In this document: piece after piece, positions 44,801-57,048 of the stretch
Numbering within the stretch: position 1 is the first letter of the stretch
Layout of the letters: each line of letters opens with the position of its first letter
NCBI GenBank assembly: GCA_964036275.1
Contig: OZ038435.1
Location: 17,538,632 to 17,602,631 of the forward strand
DNA length: 64,000 bases
Direction: 5' to 3'
DNA from: Litoditis marina
Taxonomy: Eukaryota; Nematoda; Chromadorea; Rhabditida; Rhabditidae
Translations under genes and position numbers: made by a program
The notes under the pieces: model-generated
What the model was told of the DNA's origin: nothing
Databases searched by the model: none
Seen by the model: only the letters and a program-made list of their open reading frames with translations

Positions 44801-47800
44801 TGATCAAACTAATATACGAGTTAGTTGTGCTCGCTGATATTCCTCTGCTCAAGTTATGTTCCGGTCTCCTTCAACCACGCCAGACAATCATTAATTGGAA
44901 TTTTTATCGCCAGTTAACAATTGTTATGATAACATTTTTTCTACCTCTTTTTCTACCGCGTTCTGTCCGAAATACCAAGTGACGAAAATAGGATTCGAAA
45001 CCAGTTGTTAACCATCACGCCTGCTAATCTTAGATTCTAAAAAATCGGGTTGTTTGTGCACAGCACCCTAGTTTATTTCTCAAACGACGGAACGAAACCA
45101 GACGCATATTTTTTGTACCCAAGCAGACATGTGTAAAAACATTCAAGTGCCTCCAAGACGTGACTTGGTTGCCTATGGAGAAGTCTCGAGTGTTTTCCAT
45201 AGAAAAAAGCTTTAGAACCCTCCAAAAAATTTGTCCAATTCCAGGCCAATTCCACAAGGAACCCGGTAATTCGTCATTTCTTTACCGGGTAACCTTAACC
45301 GGGTTACCTGGTTAACCTTTTTGTTACCCACTTGTTAACCTTCTTTTACAATGTCTGTTGAGACAAATTTAGGGTTACCAAGTGGTTAACAAAAGGGATA
45401 ACCAGGTAACCCGGTTAATGGTTAACGGCTAGGGTTAACGAAATACCAAATTAAATAAATAATTCGCCCCAATTCCAGCATACGGGAATCCGAGGATTCG
45501 AAAGTCTAAGTCCGAGAAAACGCCTTCCTACAAAGTAAATGGTTAGAAATGAGTACCTTGGCCTAAGTCTGTCTTGAGAATAGTGATGGCCGTGTGCTCA
45601 ATATTTCGAAAAACAAAATCAATTTACCAAACCACTGTAACCCCTGAAGATCATTTCATTTTCGGCTGAACCACTTTGCTTTCCACAAGAGTTTGCGATG
45701 CCTGTAACAATCACGATCAGTGTACATACTACATACCCTTTCGAGACTATCACTGGAATAATTATCTACAGACTGGGTAGCGTGCAAACTTTAGGTCAGT
45801 TGAAAACACTTCATATGTGTATATACATATTCTAAGACACGACATTTTATGTAAATCGAGGGTGTCAACCAAACACAGCTGGAAAACGTATGAGACAGTC
45901 AATTTTCACGTCAAAGTTGAACGAGCACTCACTTCTTTCGCACACGGATTCGATTTTCTTGTCACAGTTTTTGTTTATCCATTGTCCTTTTTGTACAAAC
46001 TCATAGTCCAGGGACATAATCAAACATTCCCCCAAGGGTTTGTGTAGATGTCCTGAACTCATTCTTAATTTCAATATGCACACACTCAATACAAGCTCCA
46101 AAGAAAGGTTACGCCATTTAGGTTGATTTGCTGTACTCTGAACTCAATACAGATTGAACACTCTTCATCAGACAAGTTGGACTTCTTGTTACGTGGTGTC
46201 TTCGTGAATCTTCGCGAAAATGTTTTGTTCCGATTGCTTTATCTCCTTTCACAATAATAAGCTTTTAAAATTTGGAGTATGATATACTTGTCGCGAATTG
46301 CACACGTAACTGTGAATGATTCGTCATTTGGTCTCATCACTAGTTGACACAGCCGTTTGAAGAAGGACAATTATGTGCTCCAGTCTCAGCGCTTCAGTCC
46401 TTTGAAGTGCAATACGTTTTTCAATCGCAGTTAAAAGGACTGATGCGCCGAGATTGGAGCACATAATCGTCCTACTTCAACACTGACTCACAACTCATTG
46501 ATATTTGCAGCGTAAAGGGATGGCTGTCATTCATTTGTGTCTTCCTATTGTGTTAAAATTTTTGTCTGTCTCTACAAGTCCTTTAATCCTAGTTTTTCAA
46601 TCCACATTACGTGCACGATGTCCTTTAACTAATAATTATATTGAATAGAAAAAAGCATGTACTAATAACTCTATAATCAAGAATTCTATTGAGAAAACGA
46701 GAAAGAGCATGTACTCCTTCCCCTCACGTTCTGAATTGTACAAACCGAAATTCTGATACTCCTTAAGGTAAGTGATTGTATTTCCTCCATTCCAAATAAC
46801 TGTCTCAGCCAGGTTCATCCCTATCCAAACCTCAGAGTTGCTTCCATTCACAAATAGACGACGAACAAATTCGTTCTCCTGAAAATATCAATCCAAAGCT
46901 AATTCACCCTCGTTCCAGGGTGCACCTCCACCGCGCGAATGGAGAGGCGAGCCATTAGCCCACCCTCTCGTCATTGGGGTCTGGAAAAGCCTCTGTGGAG
47001 CTTCCACCCCCGCGGTTCTGTTGTATAATACTGGCCTATTGATATGAACACGTATGTGCTTCCTTGTTATGTTGTCATCGGCCTTGGACATACCCCTTTA
47101 CATACCGTAACGCTTAGAGAACCCACCACCAATGGTAGCTCTTTAGTCGGTATTAAACGCCCTGATGACGGGGAAAGGCGAAAGACAGAGTAGTGGTTTG
47201 CCTGTGTTTTTTTGTTACGATGGTGTGTTGACTGATCTATATTTATCTACTGGGAGAAGGAAAGGACAAAGTTGGTTTTATGACGGTAGGATTCACATCG
47301 AAGTATTACTGTGAATACTTTTTTTGACATTCTCTGAGAACCAAACCACACACCTTTTTTGTTTGTTTCCCGAACGGATGACTCATAAACCTACCTCTTT
47401 CGAATCAATCTGAACAGCATTTCCACATTGTGCCGAGCAAGTTTTTCGAGCCTCCGCAGCGCTTAGTTTGTCTCGAATCACTTTGTAACACTTTCCGTTG
47501 TGTTCTGTGTAACCCGAGCCGCATTCGGTGATTGTCACTGAAATTGTTTTTCAGTGTGTCTGGCTGATACCTTGCTTGTTTTCAATCTTATTCTCTTATT
47601 CTCATGTTACTCCTAGTTCTTCAAATGATGCTCATGCTAGCAGGAAAACGTATGTTCTCACTGTATGTTATTTCATCTCAACTGAACCGTGGTTACGTTC
47701 GTAGAACTGTGAAGCAGCGAATAATTCTTCACTTATGATGCCTTTTCTAATGCCAATTCATTTTCATTAAGATGATAGCTTTCTCTCTCTCTCTCTTTAT

Positions 47801-49280
47801 TTTCCTATCTTTCTCTCTTTCTCTACACATTGACCCACCGTGTCTGGTCTTCTGACAAACATAGCCACGTTCAGCCGCACAATCTCCGCTGAGCCAGTAG
47901 TTTGTGTGGTTTCCAAAAGTGTTCAAATAGATACACGTTCCGTTTTCGGGGTTAGGATGACCTTGAAATTGTTATTATTATTATTGTTATTATTCCATGA
48001 ATTACTGTTTTTAGTCAAACTGTTTATCTAAAACCTACCTGCTGCAAAGTTTGTGTAAGAGGTGGCAGTCAGGTCCTCCCCAGATATATACGTGCACGAC
48101 GTGATTTTCGTTCCGGTGCAAATTAGTCCCAGACTCATACTCATCTTGTTGCTATTGTGTGATATTCTGCTGTTAACCTGAAAATAACATGTCAACTACT
48201 CTAAGCAGAATTTGTTTGAGACCTTATCCAAACTACAAAAGAGTGAATCAACATGATCTCTTTTCCTGGAGAGCCCGGCTGTTTTTTTCTCAGCTGGATA
48301 CTCAACAAAGCAATGAAAAAAGAAACCAGGAAATCGAATCACTCAGTTGAGAACTGAATTCAGATTGACCGATTCATTGTTTGATGCTGACCAAACAGAT
48401 AGTTCAGAAGCAATTCTCTACTGTTCACTACCACTATTCCTTTCGCTTGAACCCGATAAGAAACTCATACCTCAAATGATGGGATTTCCGCTAGATGTCC
48501 TCCGCTGGTGTGACACTCTCGAGCAGCTTCCAACACATTGGTCGCGTTTGTCACAATCTGAACAATCCATTACGAGTAAACACTCTGATTAAATTACAGA
48601 ATGTTCATGTGCATAGAACGCTTTCTCCTTACACTGTGACCGAGTTCACGCGATTATTGACAAACAGTTTCTTGAATGCACACGTGAAAATTCTGAAACG
48701 GCAGTTTTTGTTTCTTCAAACGAGTTGCAGTTCTTACGACGATATGCTCGATCAATTAGTTATGTTTTTTTCATGTAACCCGATTTGCTAGTACAGGAAA
48801 TGCGAGCAAGCTGATTGTCGAAAAACCAACTTACCTTGTAACAAGCTCCATCCACGTATCTGTCGTAACCATCTGGGCACACAACTGAAAACTCATTATC
48901 AGAAATTTCACATGGTAAACGGAGAATTATTTCACCGTTATAGCTTATGAACCACCCTGAAGTAACTGATTCTTTACCGAGAGATGCGGACGTTTTTACC
49001 GTCAGACGTTACGAAGAAGGCATCAGGATTAGGCATCAGGACTTTTCAGGATCAGGATTAGGCATCAGGACTTTTAATAAGTGTCTGCACCTGCCTGGAA
49101 CTCGCTGTGATTAACATAGTTATCAGTGGCACGATGCTCAGGGTTTTTGCCCACAATTGAAAATGTTTTGTTAGTCCTTCTCAATCTACCTATTTTCAGT
49201 TCTGGTATCGTCAGTTGACTGCGTCCAGCGACTGACGCGAGAGAGGCAAAGAGAAGAACTGCAGTGAGAAGAATCATCAC
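41840..49280 (-). CDS. Secreted protein with two C-type lectin domains (clec-type), 14 exons
   Basis: Exons in transcript order: 49190-49280, 48835-48884, 48471-48557, 48039-48177, 47839-47961, 47395-47537, 46728-46878, 45933-46052, 45628-45701, 45557-45596, 43849-43935, 43451-43541, 42939-42991, 41840-41964. Together they give 1374 nt (457 residues) with every phase consistent. A signal peptide (MMILLTAVLLFASLASVAG) is followed by CTLD1 (about 32-161: VCPDGYDRYVDGACYK, LEAARECHTSGGHLAEI, YWLSGDCAAERGYVCQK). CTLD2 (about 166-300) has CGSGYTEHNGKCYK, EARKTCSAQCG, EVWIG, WINKNCD and VCER. Canonical EPN/WND calcium-sugar motifs are not obvious. The last 155 residues (with YCPELKKV and YCGANFQLVGIYAKS) are not recognised. 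The acceptors of exons 10 (ATTGAG) and 12 (TTAAAG) are weak and least certain. Such proteins often act in nematode gut or surface immunity. Confidence 0.85.
42600..42760. repeat. Dispersed repeat in the last intron of the lectin gene
   Basis: Contains CTCGAGTCTCACATGAGGCGG and TATAGTCGTCGCCAACGGAAAGGC, both found also at 10.9 and 11.7 kb. A third similar piece (AAAGGCGAGGGAGTACTGTATATCTCGC) lies at 42523-42560. Confidence 0.6.
42781..42890 (+). mobile_element. tRNA-derived SINE-like element in the lectin intron
   Basis: AATAGCGCAGCGGTTAGAGCCC (A-box-like) is followed after about 25 nt by AGGTTCGATACCGGCGAG (B-box-like) and a tail with GTGACAGTAGTGTATAATG. It is the best preserved of the three related copies (see 10195-10300 and 11585-11655). 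Confidence 0.65.
45264..45449. repeat. Fold-back repeat rich in GGTTAACC
   Basis: Left arm ACCGGGTTACCTGGTTAACC and right arm GGATAACCAGGTAACCCGGT are inverted. Palindromic GTTAAC occurs repeatedly in both arms. It lies in the 43936-45556 intron of the lectin gene. Confidence 0.8.
46357..46480. mobile_element. MITE, family A copy 1
   Basis: Inverted ends TTGAAGAAGGACAATTATGTG and CACATAATCGTCCTACTTCAA with inner inverted CAGTCCTTT/AAAGGACTG. About 124 bp. The same family occurs at 52093, 54776 and 63526. It sits in the intron between exons 7 and 8 of the lectin gene. Confidence 0.85.
46895..47210. other. GC-richer insertion-like block in lectin intron 6
   Basis: Base composition differs from the surrounding intron (CACCTCCACCGCGCGAATGG, CCACCCCCGCGGTTC). 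No domain or inverted ends were recognised. Confidence 0.35.
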
Positions 49281-49305
49281 GAATGAATTGAATGGAGTGA
49301 TGTTA

Positions 49306-49316
49306 GCTTTTTATAT
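49306..49316 (-). promoter_or_regulatory. Possible TATA box of the lectin gene
   Basis: The minus strand reads CCATATAAAAAGC about 30 nt upstream of the ATG at 49280. A short 5' leader is usual for nematode genes. This is a position-based inference. Confidence 0.45.
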
Positions 49317-49499
49317 GGACACAAGGCTTTTCGACGCGCGAGCTCATTATATTCTCCTTTGAAGAATATCAAGCAGGAAAACTGATGTCTCAAAGTGGTT
49401 TTTTCGAAAACTGAAAAACCTGCGAATTCATGACATGACACTAACGCACAATAAGTATTCATACTAATTCAGCCTGCGAAAGGCCGTACACCAGTTATA

Positions 49500-49920
49500 T
49501 TCGAACGGAGTATTTTCAGTCATGAACAGGAATGAAACATGAATGGGAGAAAAAGCTCGCGCTGGTGCCTTGCTAGAATAGAGTTTTGTTACTAAAAGGT
49601 AAAAGCCAAAATTCACAAAAACAGAATATTTTTCGCGAATTGCTGAACTGAGGTATTGACGTTTTATCCTTTTCTCACCGATGGAACAGTCCGTCAACTG
49701 TGTACTCAAACTTTGTTCCCTATGAATGTCGATCTCCGTTTTGTACGGGATTGAAATCATTAGGTTTATTTGATCGCGCCCCCTGCACAAGGATGACACA
49801 AATTCGTGTAGCGTTTTTTTGATATGGCCTCAATTTGCCAGTGAGCGGTCGTATTCTGCTGTGTCTCTCTGTCATTCTCCGTTCTTATTGTTTTCTACTC
49901 GTAAACCGGCAGACAAGGAC
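49500..49920. other. Upstream intergenic region of the lectin gene
   Basis: No coding exon recognised on either strand. Confidence 0.4.
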
Positions 49921-50220
49921 CATATAAGACGAGCCAAGATAAAAATATGGCAAAAATTTACTGAAAACGCTCAAACCTCGATTTTTCGGACTTTCAGAAG
50001 TATGATCAATCACCTTTGCCTCAGGTAACATGAAACTACAAAAGCAAACAAAAACAGGCTTCAGAAATATTCATATAAGACGAGGCAGGATAAAATCTGG
50101 CAGAATTCACTGAAAACGCTGAAACCTCGATTTTTCGGACTTTCGGAAATATGCTCAATCACTTTCGCCTCAGATGACATGAAATCACAAAAGCAAACAA
50201 AAACAGCCTTCAAAAATGTT
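49921..50220. repeat. Two tandem ~150-bp repeats
   Basis: CATATAAGACGAG starts both 49921 and 50072. Shared landmarks are AAACCTCGATTTTTCGGACTTTC and AAGCAAACAAAAACAG. A shorter inverted relative lies at about 55262-55320. Confidence 0.85.
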
Positions 50221-52092
50221 TATACATTTGTACTTGCCCAAAATACACACAATTTTGAAAATAATGCTCAACAAGATCATGAGCATTGGAAATAGGGTGC
50301 GCGACCAAATCTGGATGATCCAGAACTGGGCTTTTAAGAAAGCACGAATTTGAATGAGGACCACTGGGGGAGCCCAGATTTGGATCATCCAGGAATGGAC
50401 CAACGACCAAAAACAAGTGAAACCTGATATTACACCATATTTCAGACCAAAATGCAAACTAAAAAAAACGGTCGCAATGAAAATCTTCAACTACACAAAA
50501 TATTTCCGGCATCATTTTAAGTTAACCCTACACCCCTACATAGTCATTTCAAAAAACATTGAGCTAGTATACTTCTTTTAGAAAGGGTAGGAACTGTTTC
50601 AGCGCCGTACCCCAATATAAATGAGATACCGAGCTAACAGAAATAACAGAAGATGAAATGAGAGGGTTTCACAAAAAAACAAGTGGTAATACTGGTAATT
50701 TCCCTCTAGCCATGAGGATGAAGCACAATGTTTCATTGAAGCGAAAGTTAAATGTTCTATGAAATGACAGCGAGAAACTACCGACACATAAAAATAAGTA
50801 GTGATGTTACATTGAATGAGGTTCAAAAATCAGTTCTTATATTGACGGGAAAAAAGGCCCGATTTTCAATTTGTGTTTCAATTCGAACCAACGAAATTCT
50901 GTCTAAAGTTCAAATTGAAACACACGTTGTTTGAAATAATCCGTTTAACATGGTCACATTCCGCTTTGAAGCACGGGCGTGACCAAAACATACATTTTGA
51001 AAGATACTATTATAACAAGGTGCATATGTGAGGCGACTTTGTTGTCCACACAAACTGAATGAGAATGCAAATCAGGAGTGCAGGAATGAATGCAATTGTA
51101 TCTGGGTAACCATTAACCAAGCTGGTAAACAGGGTGCTAAATTGAGTTTTCACAGGCTAAGTGCAACTATTGCTGAGCTGAAATAGGGATAGTTTTGATT
51201 ATAACAAAACGGGGTGATTAAATCAGGCATTCAACAAAGTCGCTTCACATTTGACAAAGTGGGTGTCACCGACAGCCGGATGGAAACTCTATAAAAGCCA
51301 CATGCAAAATAAACTCAGATAAAAAACCTTCTCAAGTTGACAATCCTTGTCCATTTTGCTCAGAGAGTGATATCCGAGGCACGTAGAATTCGAACGTCGT
51401 CCTATCCAGCCGTGCGTGAACGCATTCATCGAATACAACGAACTGCAAAAAAACCATTTAGAGAAGAGTGTAGAACCAAACAGCAACTTCTAGCTAGCTT
51501 ACACCAAAAATTTTATATTTGAGAGGGATATTCGAGCAGCGAAAAAACCGAAAAATAATGAGAGTCGCATGAGAATCATTGTTGCGAGTTGTTGTGTCTA
51601 AGTTGAATTAAAATTGGTGATCTTGGAAAAAATAATCTAACTAATAGAAAACAGTGAATACGATACACGATACACCAAAATTACCGACAAGGCTTTCTCA
51701 AAAGGCTTTGAATGAAAAACAAGCTCTTTTAACTCACATTTTCCAATATTGTTATGTCCTTCCTAACCGACAACTGACAGAGTAATATCGGAACAGAATC
51801 TTACCTGAAATGAAACGAAATGTAAAAAGCCAAAAAGACAAATGTTAGAACGGAACAGAATCATTCGATACAAAAAGACAGAGAATGGTAACATACACAC
51901 GAAGAAAACGACACCAATGAGATAAAATGACGTTCATGAACTAAGGAATCGAAAATATTTAAAACAGAATGTAAAATAATAATAACAATGAAAATTTTAA
52001 GCAGCTTTCGCTCACTGGATGGCGGCCGTCCAAAATTTGAAAATGTCAGCCGCAGCGCGACCGCGCCGCGCGTATCGTCAACAGTAGCCCGC
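50221..52092. repeat. Segmental duplication, copy 1
   Basis: Matches 55320-56910 in direct orientation from TTGTACTTGCCCAAAATACAC to CGTCAACAG.AGCCCGCT, with many substitutions. Copy 1 has about 240 bp (51015-51255) absent from copy 2. No conserved ORF was seen across both copies, so this looks like old non-coding or mobile-element sequence. Confidence 0.85.
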
Positions 52093-52216
52093 TTAAAGAA
52101 GGACGAATATGTGGACCAATCTCGTTACATCGGTCCTTTAAACTGCAATTGAAACATATATTGCGGTTTAAAGGACTGAAGCGTTGCGATTGGACCACAT
52201 AATCGTCCTTCTTTAA
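52093..52216. mobile_element. MITE, family A copy 2, with an empty site in the paralogous copy
   Basis: TTAAAGAAGGACGAATATGTGG to CCACATAATCGTCCTTCTTTAA. The paralogous position near 56920 goes straight from AGCCCGCT to TGCCG without the element, so the insertion came after the duplication. Confidence 0.88.
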
Positions 52217-52942
52217 ATTCAACGGCTTAAATTTTTTTCGTAGAATTCTCTGAATTTTGTGTTTTTTTTTATTATTTCTGTCTTTTTACTTGTTTACCGA
52301 TTTCGTGGTTATTCAAGACGTTTGCAGGGTACTGTGGCGTATGTGTAACTGGCCTCTATCGCAGAGTACTCCTTGTTTCTTCAATAAAAGTGAGTTATAT
52401 GATCCCTTTGATTCTTCTCCATGCTTATTTTATTTTGCGACTGTTCCAATCATGAAAAAGCGTCACAAAAGTATTGCTGGCCATGTGAAGTGTTCATTTG
52501 TTCGTGTGTTAGCCGCTTTCAAGGCATGCTTATAAGCATGTTTGGTTTATGAATTCAATTTATTTCTAATCTAACTAGCACATTAGAACCAGGTTATTTC
52601 TACTAGCCGGGTTCGGGATTAGAGAAAGACAGAAATCCGACTGTTTTTGCCGACATGTCGCGACGAAATTGAAATTTTAGCATTTTTGTGGCAATTTAAG
52701 TTAATGAAACTCTGTAAACATTCCGATCACTTTATTAGAGTACCATGAATAAACGAATTAAGTATCGATAAATTAACGATCATAAAACACGAAGTTCATA
52801 AAAAAGGCATTTAAATAGATCTAAATGCGGAAATTTCGCGGAATGGTTCTCAATAAACCAAATCACACCAATTCACTTGTGAATCTTGGATTTTTCGAAA
52901 TAATGTTGAAATTAAGCAAAAAAGTGTGTGAATTATCGTTTT
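52217..52942. other. No gene supported
   Basis: 52217-52400 is the degraded continuation of segmental copy 1 (TTGCAGGGTACTGTGGCGTATG matches 57020-57040); the ATG of the copy-2 ORF is absent here (ACTGG for ATGG). The rest is AT-rich and unassigned. Confidence 0.5.
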
Positions 52943-53067
52943 AGGCTGTGTTCATACTTTTTTACGCTGCATCTAGCTGCAATTTCAATCGCTTTGCCAC
53001 ATTTTTGCAGTTGCTGTAAAATGCCGCTGCAGCTGGCTGCAACCGTAAAAGTATGAACGAAGCCTTA
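52943..53067. mobile_element. MITE, family B
   Basis: Inverted ends GGCTGTGTTCATACTTTTTTACG and CGTAAAAGTATGAACGAAGCC, with inner GCTGCA repeats in both arms. Length is about 125 bp. Confidence 0.8.
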
Positions 53068-53867
53068 TAGTTCATCACGCTCTTCGAATGTGGAAAATTT
53101 CACTGAAATTTGAGAAGAAATGCCGTGAATTTGAATAGTTTGTCGCCGTCGCGAAATGTCGGGCTTGATTCACGCAATCCGATAGTCGGGTTTCGAGATC
53201 CGACTGTTTTGGCGATTTCATTGAATTTTGTAGTGGACGGAAATGGTGCTGAGTAGCATTACAACATTCTGACAGTAATAGGTTTTTGCACTGCGTTAAA
53301 TAACTTTTTTCAGGATCGGGCTCGTGACATTGTCCAAATGGATACGCACGGCACGGCAAGAAAAAGTCGCTCTCATTGGCGGATATTTCGTCATGTGACG
53401 TTGAATTTTGAATAGGAAGTGTGACTATATGAGAAGTAAGGTGTTTTATCTTTCTTTACACATATTTGTAAAAGGTTGTTGTGGGGTAGAGGGAAAACGT
53501 ACAAAAGTCCAGTAGAGAGCACCATAACCTTTTTGAATAATAATAATTGTATACTTGAGATTATCACTTTTCGGCTAATAAAACACCGAAACAATCGAAC
53601 AAGTTATTTTTTTCTCACCTATACTATCATGTGGTCATGAACCAGTAAAGTTCGACTATTTGACAAACATGCGTCGGGTTTTAGATGTAAACACGTGAAA
53701 ATTAATCTGTTTCGGCAAAAAAGTAGCCCGTTTTTCAATTTTTCTCGGCTGCTCGGACAACTTTACTGGGGTATGCATTTTGTACGTGTACTATTGTCAT
53801 GGGTGCGAGAGTGTGTAAGTTCATCGAATCTTTTGAACCTCCAATGTCCCACCTATGACAATTATTC
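53068..53867. other. No gene supported
   Basis: Short ORFs only, on both strands, none with recognisable motifs or good splice context. Confidence 0.4.
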
Positions 53868-54181
53868 GGCTAATTCACTGGAGAACCGGGTCCTTCCCGA
53901 ACCCAACCGGTCACTCGAGAACCGAACCAACTGAACCGACCGAATCGACATTCTAAACCGACTGATTCTCCAGTAAAAGGTTTGAACCGGACCGACATTC
54001 ATAATTATGGAAACAAAATACGCGGTCGTTCTGTTCCGATCTACTCTGTTTGTAGTTTGACCGAAAGTAATCATGATTTAAACAAACAAATCGTATACAA
54101 GGTAAAATTAGTGGATATCCACTCATTTTACTTTGTATACGATCCGGTTCGGGAAGGACCCGGTTCTCCAGTGAATTGGCC
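53868..54181. mobile_element. MITE with ends like the Merlin-like element
   Basis: The left end GGCTAATTCACTGGAGAACCGGGTCCTTCCCGAACC and the right end are inverted copies over about 36 bp. The same terminal motif (GGCCAATTCACTGGAGAACC) bounds 13843-16097, so this 314-bp element is probably mobilised by the same transposase. Confidence 0.85.
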
Positions 54182-54208
54182 TATTTTGCTGTAAAAATAT
54201 CGATTACG

Positions 54209-54653
54209 CGACAAATCCCCCCCCGCGTCGCGGTTGGACAATTCCCCCCTCTCTCGGACAACTCCCCCCTCAACCTATTTTATAGTAGTTATGGTCATTT
54301 GTAGAAGTTAACCTATCTTATTCAAGAAGATATAGTTCATAAAAGCTCTATAAGATGATTAGCATTTGCGTAACTAGTGTAGTCAATATTAATAGCCGAA
54401 AAATGACATAAAACAGTCTTTACCCGAAATCCACTGAATAACGTAAGTTTTTAACCTCAATTTATAGATGAATGAGAAGTTTTGGCGTTGAAAATCTTTA
54501 TATACATGCTTACTAAAAGGGTAAGTCGGAATGTAATCAAATTCAAAGCATGTTCGATTAACAACCATATTTTTAGAGAAAAATTAGAGGGGGGAGTTGT
54601 CCGCGCAGAGGGGGGAATTGTCCGACCGCAACGCGGCGGGAGGGATTTGTCCG
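54209..54653. mobile_element. Fold-back element with C-tract/G-tract arms
   Basis: The left arm is CGACAAATCCCCCCC, then GGACAATTCCCCCCTCTC, then GGACAACTCCCCCCTC. The right arm is the inverse series (GAGGGGGGAGTTGTCC, GAGGGGGGAATTGTCC, GAGGGATTTGTCC). The AT-rich centre is about 300 bp with no ORF. Confidence 0.85.
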
Positions 54654-54775
54654 TAAACCAAAATATCACTTGAAGTAGGGTTTGTCTAGCGTAATATCAC
54701 TTTGCCTAAAAACCTTCTATAAGACTAAGTTGTTTTCGAATTTATTGCTTATAATCATTCTGCACATTTTCTTCC

Positions 54776-54899
54776 TTAAATAAGGACGATTATGTGGTTC
54801 AATCGCAACGCTTCAGTCCTTTAAACCGCAATAGATTTTTCACTTGCAGTTTAAAGGACCGAAGTCACATGATTGGTCCACATAATCGTCCTTCTTTAT
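54776..54899. mobile_element. MITE, family A copy 3
   Basis: Inverted ends TAAGGACGATTATGTGG and CCACATAATCGTCCTTCTTTA, with inner GTCCTTTAAACCGCA and TGCAGTTTAAAGGAC. Confidence 0.85.
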
Positions 54900-55319
54900 T
54901 CATGTCTCTTTTCACAGTAATGACTAGGTGGAATAATGTACTTTTGTGTTCAAAAACGAGCGGTTTGTTCGAAATGGGCAAACGGCTTGTTTCTGAATCA
55001 TCCAAAAATGGTCAAAATGTCCTCGTGATATAGCCGACATCGAGGGTGTCTCTGATTTTTCATGACCCTGACTAATTTTGGATCATCCAAATTTGGCCTT
55101 CTCATTCACAATATTAGTTTATGTCTTGATTTTGATGGAATAAAATAATTGTTATTATATCTGACTTCTAGATTTCTTGTGAACGTCTTATGTCCCATTT
55201 ATGGCGAAAATTCAAATTTTGAGTAAGAAATCGAAAAAACATGAAAACGGACTGAATATGAGCATTTAAACTCATTTCAGTGAATTCTGCCAGGTTTTCA
55301 TCCTGCCTCGTCTTATATA

Positions 55320-56920
55320 ATTGTACTTGCCCAAAATACACACAAGTCCGGAAATAATGCTCAACAAGATCATGAGCATTGGAAACAGGGTGCGCGACCA
55401 AATCTGGATGATCCAGAACTGGGCTTTCAAGAAAGCACTAATCCGAATGAGGACCACTGGGGAAGCCCAGATTTGTATCATCCAAGAATAGGCCAACGAC
55501 CAAAAACAAGTGAAAACTGATATTACACAATATTTCCGACCAAAATACAAACTAAAAAAACCGGCATCACTTTACGTTAACCCTACACCCCCACATAGTC
55601 TTTTCAAAAAAACATTGAGCTAGTATACTTCTTTCAGAAAGGGGAGGAAATGTTTCAGCGCCGTACCCCAATATAAATGAAACACCGAGCTAACAGAAAT
55701 AACAGAAGATGAAATAAGAGGGTTCCACAAAAAACAAGTGGTAATACTGGTAATTTCCCTCTAGCCATGAGGATGAAGCACAATGTTTCATTGAAGCGGA
55801 AGTTAAACGTTCTATAAAAATGACAGCGAGAAACTACCAACACATAAAAATAAGTAGTGATGTTACATTGAATGAGGTTCAAAAAGCACAGTTCTCATAT
55901 TGACGGAAAAAAAGGCCCGATTTTCAATTTGTGTTTCAATTTAACCAATAAAATTCTGTCTAAAGTTCAAATTGAAACACATGTTGTTTGAAATGATCCG
56001 TTTAACATGGTCACATTCCACTTTGAAGCACGGGCGTGACCGAAACACACATTTTGAAAAATACTATTATCAAGGTGGGTGTAGCCGACAGCCGGATGGA
56101 AACTCTATAAAAAAACACATGCAAAATAAACTCAGATAAAGAACCTTCTCAAGTTGGCAATCCTTATCCATTTTGCTTAGAGAGTGATGTCCGAGGCACG
56201 CAGAATTCGAACGTCGAATGCCGTCCTTTCCAGCCGTGCGTGAATGCATTCATCGAATACAACGAACTGTAAAAAAAACAATTTAGAGGAGAGTGTAGAA
56301 CAAAACAACAACTTCCAGCTAGCTTACACCAAAAATTTTGTATTTGAGGGGATATTCGTCGAGGACCAAAAAATAATTAGAGTCGAATAAGAATAATTGT
56401 TGCGAGTTGTTCACTTCGAGTCTAGGTTGAATTAAAACTGGTGATCTTTGAAAAATATTTCAACTAACATAAAACAGTGAATACGATACACGATACTCCA
56501 AAATTACCGACAAGGTTTTCTTAAAAGGCTTAAAACAAGAAATAAACTCTCTTAACTCACATTTTCCAATATTGTTATGTCCTTCCTAACCAACAACTGG
56601 CAAGAGTAATATCGGAACAGAATCTTACCTGAAATGAAATGAAATGTAAAAAGCTAAAAAGACAAAAATTAGAACGAAACAGAATCATTCGATACAAAAA
56701 GACAGGAAATGGTAACATACACACGAAGAAAACGACACCAATGAGGTTAAATGACGTTCATGAACTAAGGAATCAAACATACTAAAAATAGAATGTAAAA
56801 TAATAATAACAATGAAAATTTTAAGCAGCTTTGCTCACTGGATGGAGGCCGTCCAAAATTTGAAAACGTCAGCCGCAGCCCGACCGCGCCGCGTGATTCG
56901 TCAACAGAAGCCCGCTCTGC
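55320..56920. repeat. Segmental duplication, copy 2
   Basis: Direct relative of 50221-52092. Starts at TTGTACTTGCCCAAAATACAC and continues past AAATTTGAAAACGTCAGCCGC. The centre is shorter by about 240 bp than copy 1. Confidence 0.85.
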
Positions 56921-57048
56921 CGTTTGAAATTTATTCGTTTGACTTTTCTGAATTTTGTTTTTTATTATTTCTATGTCTATTTTTTTACACTTCACCGATT
57001 TCATATGGTAATTCAAGTGTTCTGCAGGGTACTGTGGCGTGTGTGGAA

